Assembly: GCA_977017575.1 (NCBI GenBank)
Contig: CDRNVI010000218.1
Span: forward strand, 1 to 28,555
DNA: 28,555 bases
Source of the DNA: Paramoeba atlantica
Lineage: Eukaryota > Discosea
Reading direction: 5' to 3'
A model generated the notes under the pieces. It was not told where the DNA came from, did not search any database, and saw only the letters and a list, made by a program, of their open reading frames with translations. Numbering within the stretch: position 1 is the first letter of the stretch; the number at the start of each line of letters is the position of its first letter. This document shows positions 1 through 9,995 of the stretch, one piece after another. Position numbers and translations under genes: made by a program.

Positions 1-755
1 CCTAAACCCTAAACCCTAAACCCTAAACCCTAAACCCTAAACCCTAAACCCTAAACCCTAAACCCTAAACCCTAAACCCTAAACCCTAAACCCTAAACCC
101 TAAACCCTAAACCCTAAACCCTAAACCCTAAACCCTAAACCCTAAACCCTAAACCCTAAACCCTAAACCCTAAACCCTAAACCCTAAACCCTAAACCCTA
201 AACCCTAAACCCTAAACCCTAAACCCTAAACCCTAAACCCTAAACCCTAAACCCTAAACCCTAAACCCTAAACCCTAAACCCTAAACCCTAAACCCTAAA
301 CCCTAAACCCTAAACCCTAAACCCTAAACCCTAAACCCTAAACCCTAAACCCTAAACCCTAAACCCTAAACCCTAAACCCTAAACCCTAAACCCTAAACC
401 CTAAACCCTAAACCCTAAACCCTAAACCCTAAACCCTAAACCCTAAACCCTAAACCCTAAACCCTAAACCCTAAACCCTAAACCCTAAACCCTAAACCCT
501 AAACCCTAAACCCTAAACCCTAAACCCTAAACCCTAAACCCTAAACCCTAAACCCTAAACCCTAAACCCTAAACCCTAAACCCTAAACCCTAAACCCTAA
601 ACCCTAAACCCTAAACCCTAAACCCTAAACCCTAAACCCTAAACCCTAAACCCTAAACCCTAAACCCTAAACCCTAAACCCTAAACCCTAAACCCTAAAC
701 CCTAAACCCTAAACCCTAAACCCTAAAACCTAAACCCTAAACCCTAAACCCTAAA
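1..755. repeat. Telomeric tandem repeat (CCCTAAA)n
   Basis: The tract opens with a partial CCTAAA and continues as 107 heptamers of CCCTAAA, the C-rich strand of a TTTAGGG telomere. C-rich 5'->3' at the left end is the orientation expected for a true left chromosome terminus. The array is almost perfect; one variant heptamer, ACCTAAA, sits at 728-734, four units from the inner edge, where variant repeats usually accumulate. At 755 it passes abruptly into AT-rich DNA. TTTAGGG is found in plants and several protist groups, so it limits but does not fix the taxon. Confidence 0.98.
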
Positions 756-1439
756 TTTCCTTATTTAGTCAATTTTTTCGCATCAATTAAAAAGCTCCAA
801 ATGATGAAAAATGAATGATAGAAAATAAATCCTATTCAATAAAGGTTTTTTTAAACATATTATCAACTTTAAATCAATTTTTTGATTTCTGACATGATTT
901 TATTAACACATTACAAAAAGTAGTTTCTCAAAAGTATGCTTACATAAAAGATCTATAAAAATCTCTCAATATCAAAAAATGAAAAATGAAAGTAATAGAG
1001 TAGTGTAAAAACATCAAATGAATCTTAAAATAAAGAAAATCAATTTGAGATTTATCTATTTTGTTTTTATGTAGGGAGCAATAATATTATTTGTTATAAT
1101 AGGGAAACAGAGCCAAAAGTTCCAAAAGTATGTTTACAAAAGGATGCTATAAAAATCTCTCAATATTAAAAAATGAAAAATAAAAGTAATAAAGTAGTGT
1201 AAAAACATGAAATTAATCTATGTTTAAAGAAAACTTTGAAAAATTTTATATATTCTCCTATTATGTAGGTACCAATTCATTGATGTTTTTTTATATGTAA
1301 AATACATAGAAAAAATACTCATATTTTTGGACTCTATAAAAATCTCTCAAAATGAAAAAATGAAAAATAAAAATAATAAAGTAGTGTAAAAACATGAAAT
1401 TAATCTATGTTTAAGGAAAACCATGAAAAATTTTATATA
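756..1439. repeat. Degenerate ~190-bp subtelomeric repeat series
   Basis: Three diverged copies of an AT-rich block occur at about 925-1025, 1120-1235 and 1318-1425. Each contains CTATAAAAATCTCTCAA followed by an A-rich stretch and GTAGTGTAAAAACAT. Each block is followed by an ATGTAGG motif (about 1070, 1263, 1450, and again at 1625 in the next repeat), giving a spacing near 180-195 bp. I see no open frame and no gene here. Copies differ by substitutions and small indels, so this is an old subtelomeric family rather than a recent array. Confidence 0.75.
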
Positions 1440-1840
1440 TGACCTGATAATGTAGGGAGGAGACTAAAATTATATGTTTGTATGTAAAAATCATATAAAT
1501 GTTTTCTCAATTATTTTTGTTTTATGAGACAAAATCAAAAATCTGGCTGGTTCAAGTTTTAGAAAATAGTTTTTTTTATTATGTTATCAAAAAAAATGAG
1601 TCCCAGCTCACTTATTTCCTCAATATGTAGGGTGCCACTTTAAAGTCCTATCATTATATGTGAATTTCATATATAAGACCTCTTCGTAAACTGCCTATAA
1701 CTTTTTGTGACATATTCGGATTTTAAAAAAAAATATGCCATTAGGAAGACAAAAATGAGGCGCATCTTTCTACCAGTCTCGATTTTCCGAATTGTGAAAA
1801 AAAGTGGTTCAAAACAAAGTAATTAGGCCCTAAACCCTAA
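1440..1840. repeat. Subtelomeric tandem duplication, copy 1 (SINE-free)
   Basis: This ~400-bp unit begins with TGACCTGATAATGTAGGG and ends with the interstitial telomeric motif CCCTAAACCCTAA at 1828-1840. It is nearly identical to 1841-2682 apart from a few substitutions and the SINE inserted in the second copy. It preserves the uninterrupted SINE target site at about 1789-1808. No coding frame was found. Confidence 0.9.
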
Positions 1841-2682
1841 TGACCTGATAATGTAGGGAGGAGACTAAAATTATATGTTTGTATGTAAAAATCATATAAA
1901 TGTTTTCTCAATTATTTTTGTTCTATGAGACAAAATCAAAAATCTGGCTGGTCCAAGTTTTAGAAAATAGTTTTTTTTATTATGTTATCAAAAAAAATGA
2001 GTCCCAGCTCACTTGTTTCCTCAATATGTAGGGTGCCACTTTAAAGTCTTATCATTATATGTGAATTTCATACATAAGACCTCTTCGTAAACTGCCTATA
2101 ACTTTTTGTGACATATTCGGATTTTAAAAAAAAATATGCCATTAGGAAGACAAAAATGAGGCGCATCTTTCTACCAGTCTCGATTTTCCGAATTGTGAAA
2201 AAAGTGGGTTGGTGCCTGTAGTTTAGTCGTAAATTCGACTATGTCCAACTCCGGGGGGGCGAGTTCAAATCCCAGTTTTTCGATATTATAGAAAATTTTT
2301 CTGGTGCTGTAGAGTGATTTGATTGGAGTGAGGAGCTCTTGAAGAAGTGTGAAAATCGGAACAGGTTACATCTCAGCCCTGTCTGCTAAAAAGTTGAGGA
2401 TAAATTCCTTTGGAAGGAGCTTTGGATTATTCTCCCTTCTGATGTACATCCTCCAGCCTGAACTTGCAGAAGTTCTAAAGTTCAGCATAAAGACCGACTG
2501 AACTAAGCTGAAGTTTAAAACTTCACCTCTCGTTAGAGGTTAAAAACAAACATAATTTAATGTAATTCAAATGGCTTAGATTAAGAACTACTAATTGAAT
2601 AAAGTCTGCCTCAAAAAAAAAAAAAAAAAAGAATTGTGAAAAAAAGTGGTTCAAAACAAAGTAATTAGGCCCTAAACCCTAA
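1841..2682. repeat. Subtelomeric tandem duplication, copy 2 (carries the SINE)
   Basis: This is the second copy of the 1440-1840 unit, directly abutting it head to tail. Its homology runs 1841-2207, is interrupted by the 2208-2630 SINE, and resumes to the same interstitial telomeric motif at 2670-2682. Both junctions of the duplication therefore lie at a short CCCTAAACCCTAA stretch or at the shared TGACCTG start. High identity indicates a recent duplication. Confidence 0.9.
2208..2630 (+). mobile_element. tRNA-derived SINE with poly-A tail and target-site duplication
   Basis: The head looks like a tRNA gene: an A-box-like TAGTTTAGTCG at 2219-2229 and a B-box-like AGTTCAAATCC at 2262-2272, at the spacing used by an internal RNA polymerase III promoter. 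A ~340-bp unrelated body follows, then an 18-nt poly-A tail at 2613-2630. It is flanked by a target-site duplication: GAATTGTGAAAAAAGTGG at 2190-2207 and the same sequence with one extra A at 2631-2649. The empty site is preserved in the neighbouring duplicated unit near 1789-1808. A retroposed Pol III transcript mobilised by a LINE is the natural reading; the partner LINE is not identified. It is a repeat element, not a functional tRNA gene. Confidence 0.9.
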
Positions 2683-2978
2683 TTAGCATTCAAATTTGCA
2701 AAACCTCGTTGGCTACTCTGATAAAAGTGCATACAATCCAAGTAGTGGACCTGCTCCCCAGCTTCTGCTGCCCAAGGTTGCAAATTCCCAAACTAACAAT
2801 ACATATCTGCTGCATGAGCTTCTAGAATGTGGAAATAAATTTGCCAGGTAGAACTCATCTCCCCTCCCCAATCCGTGAAGCTTTCCTTCCAAAAACCAAT
2901 TTTTTTTTCAAAATTAATGGTGACTGCTTCATGATTTGACCCTTTTGGGGGGTCACTTGTCAGCATTTGAAAACATTC

Positions 2979-4485
2979 TCAAAAAGTAACCCACAATGAT
3001 GTTGTGGATGGTCGATTTGGATTGCAACAAAAGATTCTTTTGACATTCTCCAATACTTGCTGCATTTGAGTGTCTATGTATCGCCCCAATTTCCAATTTC
3101 CATCATCACCAACTCGGAATTGAAAAGGAATTTTGCATTTAGAAAACACAAAGACCAGCAACTTCAATGATTTGGTCTTCAATGAGTGATTCTTCTCAAA
3201 TCATTCTTTTGTGGAGCTTTTCTCATATTCTTCCTCCAGACGAGATTTCAACAAAAGGAAAGAGGAAGGTGAAGAAGAAAAAGATGAAGAGGAAGAGGAA
3301 GAGGATGAAGATGAGAAGGGTAAGGAAGATGAAGGTGAGTTCAATGATGAGGATGAACATGAAGAGAAATCTTGAAAGTCAGCCCACCACTTTGCTATTA
3401 AATCAATTCTCAAGATTAAATGAGCTGAGTTCTTCAGTATCTTTTACTTACAAAAGTTTGATTTCCATTCGTCCCGCAATGACTCACTGTTCAATCCTTC
3501 CAACCATTTTTCTTCTTCTCGAAATTGTGTATTCTCATTAGAATATTGATAGAAAAGCAAGAAATTAAATTCATTGTGGCATTTCTGTTGAGACCTCCTC
3601 CCAACCTCAATTTGAGAGCATACTTTTTCTAGCACCCACTTATTTTCCTTCAATTCATTTTGAATTTGAGTTTTGGCAAATTCATCGAGAACAGTTTCAA
3701 CAATATTCATTGCAGTCTTAAATTTTGTTTCGAAAAAGCTTCACTTTAAAATGACGTAATTTATCCACAATTCAAGGAATTTCATTTCATCAAATGTTTC
3801 GTGGCCACAAAAAGTTTTCATTATATTCAGCAACCATTTTTGTCCATTCAAGGTTTGGGGTGGGTTTGGAGGCAATTGATTCTTTTTGCTTATATTTTGT
3901 CCATTCTCCAAAAATCTTTGTTCTTCTTCCAAATACCTTCCAAAATATCGATTTTCAGCTTCAAATTCAAAGAGAAAGTCCTTCAAAAACGAAATTGACT
4001 CTTTATCTTCAGTGATTGCAAGTAGTTCATGCTGTTTTTCTTCTTTTGACAACATCCCAGGAAGAGAACATATCTTTTTTTTGTTTTCAATTTCGATATT
4101 TAATAAATGAATTCGTTCTTTCAATGGAGATGAGTAACTGTCACTTTGAGATTGTAAGTTTTTAAGAGTCGATTGAACTTGAGTGTCGAGCTCCTGATAA
4201 ACAAGATGACGAGCAGTTTTGTGAAAGTTTTGAATTGCCTCAATCTTCCCCTTAACTTGGAAAAAATGAGATGAAAAGATATTTGCTGAGTTTTTGGGGA
4301 AACCTGATATTGAAGAAATACAAAACAAGTCTCTTTTGAGGGTTTTGATCATTTGTTCCTGCTCCACTTTTTCAGCTGATCCTTGGTTTTCACTTTTTCA
4401 TTTTCGTTTTCGACTTTTTTCTTCCTTCTTGAAATGAATATGACTATTCTCATCTTGAGCAAACTCAAAAATCAAATCATTCATC
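2979..4485 (-). pseudogene. Unrecognised coiled-coil gene or gene relic
   Basis: I do not recognise the product. Minus-strand reading shows several protein-like open segments: a short one starting MNDLIFEF at about 4485, a 208-residue segment at 4367-3741 rich in E, K, Q and L with heptad-like coiled-coil character, a further charged segment at 3710-3444, a Ser-rich stretch at about 3413-3201, and a segment at 3182-2979 containing VGDDGNWKLGRYIDTQ. They lie in different frames. One junction has a convincing donor (GTAAGT just after 3451) and an acceptor about 57 nt downstream; the other junctions would need unusually short introns of about 39-48 nt or are simply frame breaks. It could be a small-intron multi-exon gene or a decaying gene. 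The exact structure is unresolved. Confidence 0.35.
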
Positions 4486-4599
4486 TTTACTCTCTCAACA
4501 AATCAAAAACAAAACTGATGTCACAAAAGAAGGAGAAAGGTTCCACTTTTTACTTGCTCAAAATTAAATTGTTCTCTGAAGTTTATATTTAAAAAAGCA

Positions 4600-5526
4600 C
4601 TTTTTTAAAAGTCGTACATTCAATTTTTTATGCACTTTAAAGGATCAAATGTCTTTTTGATTTCAAGGTTTTTTTTCAAACTTTTCTCTTGTATTTAGAA
4701 ATAAAAACCCCTTTTTCTTCTAAATTAAAACAAAACCAATCAAATATTGACACGTTGGCACTATACAAAAATTCTGTAATGATGTTTCAGTATTTCCTTG
4801 GAATCATGTTCAAGTTCAAGATAAGCATCTGCCATCCTTTAGAAAATGCTACATGTGAATGACTCCACACATGGGTTTGTGAAAGAAGAGGGGATCTCTT
4901 CACACTCAAAAATTGGTTTTGGCCAAGGGCTAGTCTCAGGGCAAGCCTAAACTCTTAATCTGTCAAGATTGACAGATCTCTGGAGAGCAGGAAACAAAGA
5001 ACAGAAACACACACGCCAAAGACAAGTCAAAAATGTGAGTTTTATTCTTGGGGCAAAAACAAGGGGAACATTTGAACTAGAGATAAAATACAGGAGCAGA
5101 GAAAACACAGTTGAGACGGGGGTGTGACAGAGATAAAAGGAGTATTAAATTAGCATTTTGATTGAGGAAAACAAGAACAGAATTAAATCGGGACAGGACA
5201 AAATAAACATCAGGAAAAACAGGAAAGAGGAAAATAATACAAGGGAAAAATACAACAGAAAAGAAGGGAGGAAGGGGAAAGAGGGAGCAGTGGTCAATCA
5301 GAGGAGCAAAGCGACGAGATGGCATCAAATTGAATAGAAGACAAATGAAACAGGGTTCAGAACAGTGATTTTTTGTTTTGTTGTGTAATTTTCAGTGGAA
5401 ATGTACACTTGGGGGGGTGTTAGGTTGTGAGAGTGTTTTGATTCTTAAAGATGCTTTTTGATTTGATGTTGTTTTGTTGTTTCCTCTGTGTTTCTCTAAT
5501 TAAAAACCATTTTATTTTGTCCAAAT
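4600..5526. other. Intergenic, no gene seen
   Basis: This is AT-rich to purine-rich DNA without a convincing frame. It contains a perfect inverted repeat at about 4958-4977 (ATCTGTCAA, two-base loop, TTGACAGAT). The left boundary of the transposon-like pair at 5527-7740 may fall in here, but I could not find matching terminal inverted repeats by eye. Confidence 0.5.
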
Positions 5527-6423
5527 TTGTGTTTCATCATGGGCAAACGAAAAACCAGCCAAAAAAAATGGTTCCTACTTTTAAATAAGCTTTTTTTGTT
5601 TTTTTGTTTTTGTTTGAGAATGGTGTTTGTTCCTGTAGTGCCTGATGCATTTTCTGAAGATACAATCTTGCTTTATGTCATGGGAAAGCAGAATTTCAAC
5701 AGAGCCAAAGTGATGATTGCTTGTGGTGATGTTCATGATCTTCATTTCTCTGAATCAGAAGCTGGTCAATGGGACTATGAAGCATTTGTCCATGCGGAGA
5801 TGGTTGCCAACAAGAATTACCTTGTTCATGTTTCACTTGCTCATTCTTCAATTCTGACCACAAAATGTGTTTGCAAGGCCTTCAAGAACAAGCATAACAA
5901 GTGTAAGCATGTTGCTACTTTATTGTTGACTCTTTTTCTTCTTGCAAAATGTCCAAACTCTCCACCGAAGTGGATCACAAATTGAAGAAGAAAGCTTGTG
6001 CCAATGAAATGTCTTTCTGATTGGGCAATTTATAAAAAAATCAAATTTGATTTGGATTGGAATGGGATTAAATAAGAATTTTTCGAGAAAGTCCCAAAAC
6101 ACAATGATAAAGCTCCAGTCCTTATCACTTCCCCAGAGGTAAAGAAGAGAAAGAAAAAAGATCCAGAAAAGAAACAAACAAACAAAAAAGAAAGTCAAGA
6201 AAAAAAAAGTCAGAAAAAGAAAGAATCAAAGATAAAAGAAAGGGAGGAGGAAGGGGTGGAGAAGAAGAGGAAAAGAAAAAGAAAATGTGAAGAACCCCTT
6301 CAGTTTGGGCCAACAAAAAGAAAGAGAACACCAATCTCATACCCAAAAGAATTGGAAGGAACAAGTCAATCAAAAAAAGAAGAATGGCGACTTGCTCAAG
6401 TTTTGGAAGAAGTAAAAAAATAA
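5527..6423 (+). pseudogene. SWIM zinc-finger ORF, decayed; probable transposon accessory gene
   Basis: The first 152 codons (5527-5985) encode a protein with a SWIM zinc finger near its end: CVCKAF, ten residues, then CKHVATLLL at about 5866-5925, fitting the C-x-C-x(n)-C-x-H pattern. SWIM domains bind DNA or protein and are common in transposon-encoded proteins. After PPKWITN the frame stops, but a neighbouring frame continues with a plausible Lys-rich, nuclear-type tail to a stop at 6421-6423, itself interrupted once near 6073. I infer at least one frameshift and one premature stop. The tail ends 21 bp from the 3' end of the convergent DDE transposase, a compactness typical of two-gene DNA transposons. 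It could instead be a host SWIM gene relic. The start Met at 5527 or the one at 5539 are both possible. Confidence 0.6.
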
Positions 6424-6444
6424 AACCAAAAATATTATTAGTAT

Positions 6445-7740
6445 TTAAATTTGTTTAATATTACATTTCTCAAGAAACCAATTCATCAAAGCAGCAGAAA
6501 ACAAAATCATTTTGTATGTTTGCATCAAGTTGTTACAATGGCTTGGTTGTTGAAATATTGGCCAGCATTTAATTCGTTGGATCATTCGTTCAACAACACC
6601 TCGCAATCGTGCAATCACAGGATCAAAGACAACATCCTTCAACTGAGCATTCTTTGCCTTCTCCCCCACCTCCTCTTCTTCTTTGTCCAGATCTCGAGTT
6701 TCCTCACCAGATTTTGTAATTCCTACATCCCACCCTTCAGGTTTGTTGATGTAAGGATATGCTTTGTCCCCCCCAATCTCTCTCTTAAAGGTTTCCCCAT
6801 CAACACAAGTTTCGTGGTTTGAATACATGTGAGTGAGTTCTTTCACCACAGAAGCCTCATTCCAATGGGTTTTGTCATGAACTGATCCATCTCAAAGGTC
6901 GTTTGAAAGATAAACAATTCGTCCACAAGGAGAAACAACAACAAAAAACACATATGCTGGGATTGTGTGTTTTCCATTTCGAATTGCACAGGAGATTAAA
7001 GGGTCACCACTATTTTATCATTCCACCACAGTTCCATCAGCAAAATAGAAAAGGGTTTTCCAATATTGTTGATACTCATGTGTGTGTTTCACAAATTTTC
7101 CAGGAATTACGAATCCACTCTTCATCAGAGAGAAAGAAGATTTGAGATTTCGCCCATGGGAGAAGATCTTCCAATGCTCCATCAAACCAATTTATCAATG
7201 TTTTTGAACAAATCAGTTGATCATCCACATAAAATGATTTTGCAATTGTCTCAAAAGGGAGTCTTGTTGAAAATGTAAAAAAAAGTAAATCTAAAAGGAG
7301 ACCTGGGGTTTTTTTTACAACTGAGGAAGTTGGATCAATTTTGAGATATCCAGTGAGTTCAGAGAAAAGCTCATTGTGGATTCTTGGATCCTTTGTTCGA
7401 AACCATGATACCTTATCTTCAATCTCACTAAGGTTCAAATGAATTCCTGCTTTTTGTTTCATTAGTCTTCTTTTCATGTGGTGGAAATTTCTTTCCACTT
7501 CCATTTTCTGTTGGTCCAGAACAGAAACACGGAACTGTAATTCCTCATTTTTTTCCTCCACTTCTTCTTGCTTCTTTTCCACTTCTTCTTGCTTCTTTTT
7601 CAAATTCACAATTTCTTCTTTCAACTGGGAAACCAAATCGAGTTTTGGTCTTCGAGAAGGGACAAACTCTCAGGGGTACGGGGCCTTTCGTTTTGAGTTT
7701 CTACTGGAGATTCGTGAGAAACTTTCAAATCCCTGTTTTT
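6445..7740 (-). pseudogene. DDE-superfamily transposase (DDE_Tnp_4-like), decayed
   Basis: Minus-strand reading gives a Lys/Glu-rich coiled coil (about 7640-7480), a helical HTH-like region containing LLLDLLFFTF and FETIAKSFYVDD, then a DDE catalytic core spread over two or three frames. Visible core motifs are FADGTVVE (first acidic residue, about 7028-7050), SVHDKTHW (about 6861-6888), GDKAYPYI (about 6750-6770) and VVERMIQRIKCW (catalytic Glu helix, about 6568-6605). This order matches the DDE_Tnp_4 group used by Harbinger/IS5-like and ISL2EU-like cut-and-paste transposons. The frame changes between about 7120 and 7105, and stops interrupt the segment between the DGT motif and the HDK motif, so the copy is not functional as it stands. 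Family assignment below DDE_Tnp_4 level is uncertain. Confidence 0.75.
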
Positions 7741-7916
7741 TTTTCAAGTGAGTTCAATGGACACAAAAGAAATTAAAATAGAGAGGCTACATCGATTTTT
7801 TTTATCCCAGGGTAGGTTCTCCTTGTGTATTGAACCACCTCCTCATGATCATGATCATTGAAGTGATCACAACATAAATATACACATTTGGATGGTGTTT
7901 CTTTTTGGTGGATTTG

Positions 7917-7930
7917 ACAAAGCCATTCAA
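7917..7930. repeat. LINE target-site duplication, 3' copy
   Basis: ACAAAGCCATTCAA directly abuts the poly-T (poly-A on the element's strand) and is repeated exactly at 9083-9096, just outside the truncated 5' end. Fourteen of fourteen bases match. Confidence 0.85.
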
Positions 7931-9082
7931 TTTTTTTTTTTTAAAGTTCAGACACCAGGTGCCATTTATTAGAGTTAAAAAACCATCTCTAGGATGGAAA
8001 AGAGAGGGGAAGAAAGGGGGGGGGGAGGGAAGATAAATTAAGAGTTAGATCCAAAGATCTCTTCAACATGGGATGCATTGGAGTTTCTTTACCAACTTCA
8101 GTTTTCACTAAGGGGTCTGCGTTTGATTGTCCGCCTTCTAAAACCAAGGAGTGAGTTCGGTTTGGAGGTTTCTATGAAGTTAATTACATTCCTTCGAAAA
8201 TCTTCCTCAATAAAGCTCCTCACCAGATTGCTCTCTTGGGACTGATGGAACCATCCTTGGATATCTTTAGTAATTATTACAGGGAGGATTAGAGCATTCT
8301 CAAGAGCAGTTTGGGCTGGAAACAAAACATGGGGGGTTGTCACCGTGTTTCCTTGGAATTTCCTTACAAAATTCCCTGGGGGGATGGGGAAAGTCCAGTC
8401 ATGGGTGAGAGGGGAATTGATCCAGTTCCACAGGGTTGAATTCAAAATAATCCACTCTTCACTGGTTTCTGCAACATGTTGTGATCTTGGATCCCAATGA
8501 TGGTCATTCACAGCACATGTTCCATCCTCTTTAGACCAACTTGCAGCAGTTGCAATTGCATCAGCTCGCTTGTTAAGTTCTTGGGGTACATGGATGAATT
8601 CTATCTCGTCAAAGCACATTGCTAACTTACGGATTTCACAAAGTAGTTCATTCAAGGCATAGTTTTTGATGGCATGGGTTTTGGGTGCAGCCTTGGTGAG
8701 AATCATACAATCCCCAACAACTTCAATCTCATTCATCATTGATCTGGCGCATTGCATTCCTTTCAAACAGCCTGTAAATTCACCAATATTGTTGGACCCA
8801 AGAGGGATGGTTTCAAACCCACCACATATCTCTTTCCCTTCCCTGAAAACTGCAAAGCCCGCACCCCCCAGATGAGGGTCTGTACAGCCTGAACCGTCAT
8901 AAAACACTTGAAAGCCTTTAAATTTAAAACTTTCCTTTTCTTTGGTTCCTTTCTTTGTTTGGGTTCTTGGGGGCCGAGGGAGGATTTTGTTCTTTCTCAA
9001 GATTTTTTCGAAAATTTCAGTAGCATACTGGGGTGATTTCGATCCTTCTGCACACACTGTGAGCCACAAACTCAACAGGGCA
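7931..9082 (-). mobile_element. 5'-truncated LINE (non-LTR retrotransposon) 3' end
   Basis: Read on the minus strand, this insert ends in an AATAAA-containing 3' region (AATAAATGGCACCTGG) followed by a poly-A tail seen as poly-T at 7931-7942. It is flanked by a perfect 14-bp target-site duplication, ACAAAGCCATTCAA, at 7917-7930 and 9083-9096. The body encodes the C-terminal RNase H domain of the element but no reverse transcriptase, so the copy was truncated at insertion. There are no LTRs. A second, opposite-strand copy of the same 3' end lies at 9285-9995. Confidence 0.85.
8098..9082 (-). CDS. RNase H domain of a truncated LINE (open, 5'-incomplete)
   Basis: The 334-codon open frame (8098-9102) carries a type I RNase H fold. 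The four acidic catalytic positions are visible in order: FYDGSG (about 8887-8903), NIGEFTG (8771-8790), VVGDCM (8704-8722) and KRADAIA (8554-8575). In LINEs this domain removes RNA from the RNA:DNA hybrid after reverse transcription. A ~150-residue C-terminal extension of unknown function follows. No stop interrupts the frame, so either the insertion is recent or the frame has been kept by chance or selection. The ATG used by the open frame belongs to the flanking target DNA, so the first seven or so residues are not part of the element. Domestication is possible but nothing shows expression. Confidence 0.75.
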
Positions 9083-9096
9083 ACAAAGCCATTCAA
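9083..9096. repeat. LINE target-site duplication, 5' copy
   Basis: This is the same 14-mer as at 7917-7930. It fixes the upstream edge of the truncated insert at 9082. The apparent start codon of the RNase H ORF (9100-9102) lies outside the element, in flanking DNA. Confidence 0.85.
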
Positions 9097-9284
9097 GGTC
9101 ATCTCCAGGTAAGGTTTTACTCACATGTGTTGTCTTGACAACTCATTCACAAAGATAACATTTCAATCCCATTTTCAGAAACAAACCACAGGAAACACAC
9201 AAAAAGAAAAAACGGGCAAAAAGCTTATCTCAAATATGGGTAATAGACCCTATTATTTAGACACCTAAATTTTGGCTATTTTTT

Positions 9285-9995
9285 GTTTGCCCATGAATTT
9301 GGTTTGTATTGCTTTTGTTGTGCTTTGAGCAGAAGTTGTAGAAATCATAGTAAATTTAGGAGATTTAAACTGAACTGTTTCTTTGTTCTCTTTGTTTTAA
9401 TAGTAGAAATGTGCCACTCCAGACTGTTGTCCATTCAATATATTCCTGACATGCCTTCTTTAGTCTGATCCAAAGTAGACATGTTTAAACTGCTGCAAGT
9501 TGGTCTAAAGAGAATGGAGAATGTGCTGTGAATAACCATCAATTGAGGATCCAAGAGTTGAAACATATTGTTGGAACCAGTGAAGAGTGGATTGTTCTAA
9601 ATTCAACTTTGTGGAGTTGGATCAATTCCCCTCTAGTCTGTGAACTAGGTGCCTTCTCAATCCCTTCAATGAATTTTGTAAGAAAGTTCCAAGGAAACAC
9701 ACAGTGACTACTCCTCACATATTGTTTCCAACTCAAAGTGCTCTTGAAAATGCTCTAATCCTCTCTCTGTCATTATTACTAAGGACATTCAGGAATGGAT
9801 CCCCCAGTCCCAAGAGAAGGATCTTGTGAAAAACTTTATGGAAAATGACTTTCAAAGGAATGTTAAAAAACTATGTGTTTAAGTCTTAATTTATCTCCCC
9901 TTTCCCCAAGTCCTTTCTTTCCCCCCTTTTCCATCTTAGTGAAGGTTTTTTAATTTCAATAAATGGCATCTGGTGTCTGACAAACAAAAAAAAAA
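9285..9995 (+). mobile_element. Second LINE 3' fragment, opposite orientation
   Basis: From about 9485 to 9995 the plus strand is clearly homologous to the minus strand of the 7931-9082 element. Shared stretches include CTGCTGCAAGTTGGTCTAAA and CCAGTGAAGAGTGGATT, the AATAAATGGCA(C/T)CTGG 3' region, and a closing A-rich tail ending at 9995. Weaker similarity seems to continue upstream to about 9285. The RNase H frame is broken by many changes in this copy, so it is older or freer of constraint than its neighbour. I could not find its target-site duplication. Confidence 0.75.

Noticed and set aside
2208-2285. A functional tRNA gene
   Set aside because: A- and B-box-like motifs are present, but the acceptor stem does not close and the sequence continues into a SINE body with poly-A tail and target duplication.
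3188-3376. Acidic plus-strand frame (EEEDEDEKGKEDEGEF) opposite the coiled-coil gene relic
   Set aside because: GA-rich repeats give acidic or Ser-rich readings on either strand; no upstream exon on plus could be supported.
5077-5328. 83-codon minus-strand frame
   Set aside because: Low-complexity Phe/Leu/Pro composition from purine-rich DNA, with no domain or context.
5340-7910. Terminal inverted repeats of the DDE/SWIM transposon
   Set aside because: Only a weak AAATGTACAC versus AAATGTGTAT resemblance was found; not enough to call the ends.
7931-9995. An LTR retroelement as the source of the RNase H ORF
   Set aside because: Both copies end in A-rich tails after the same 3' sequence and no LTRs are present, which fits a non-LTR LINE.
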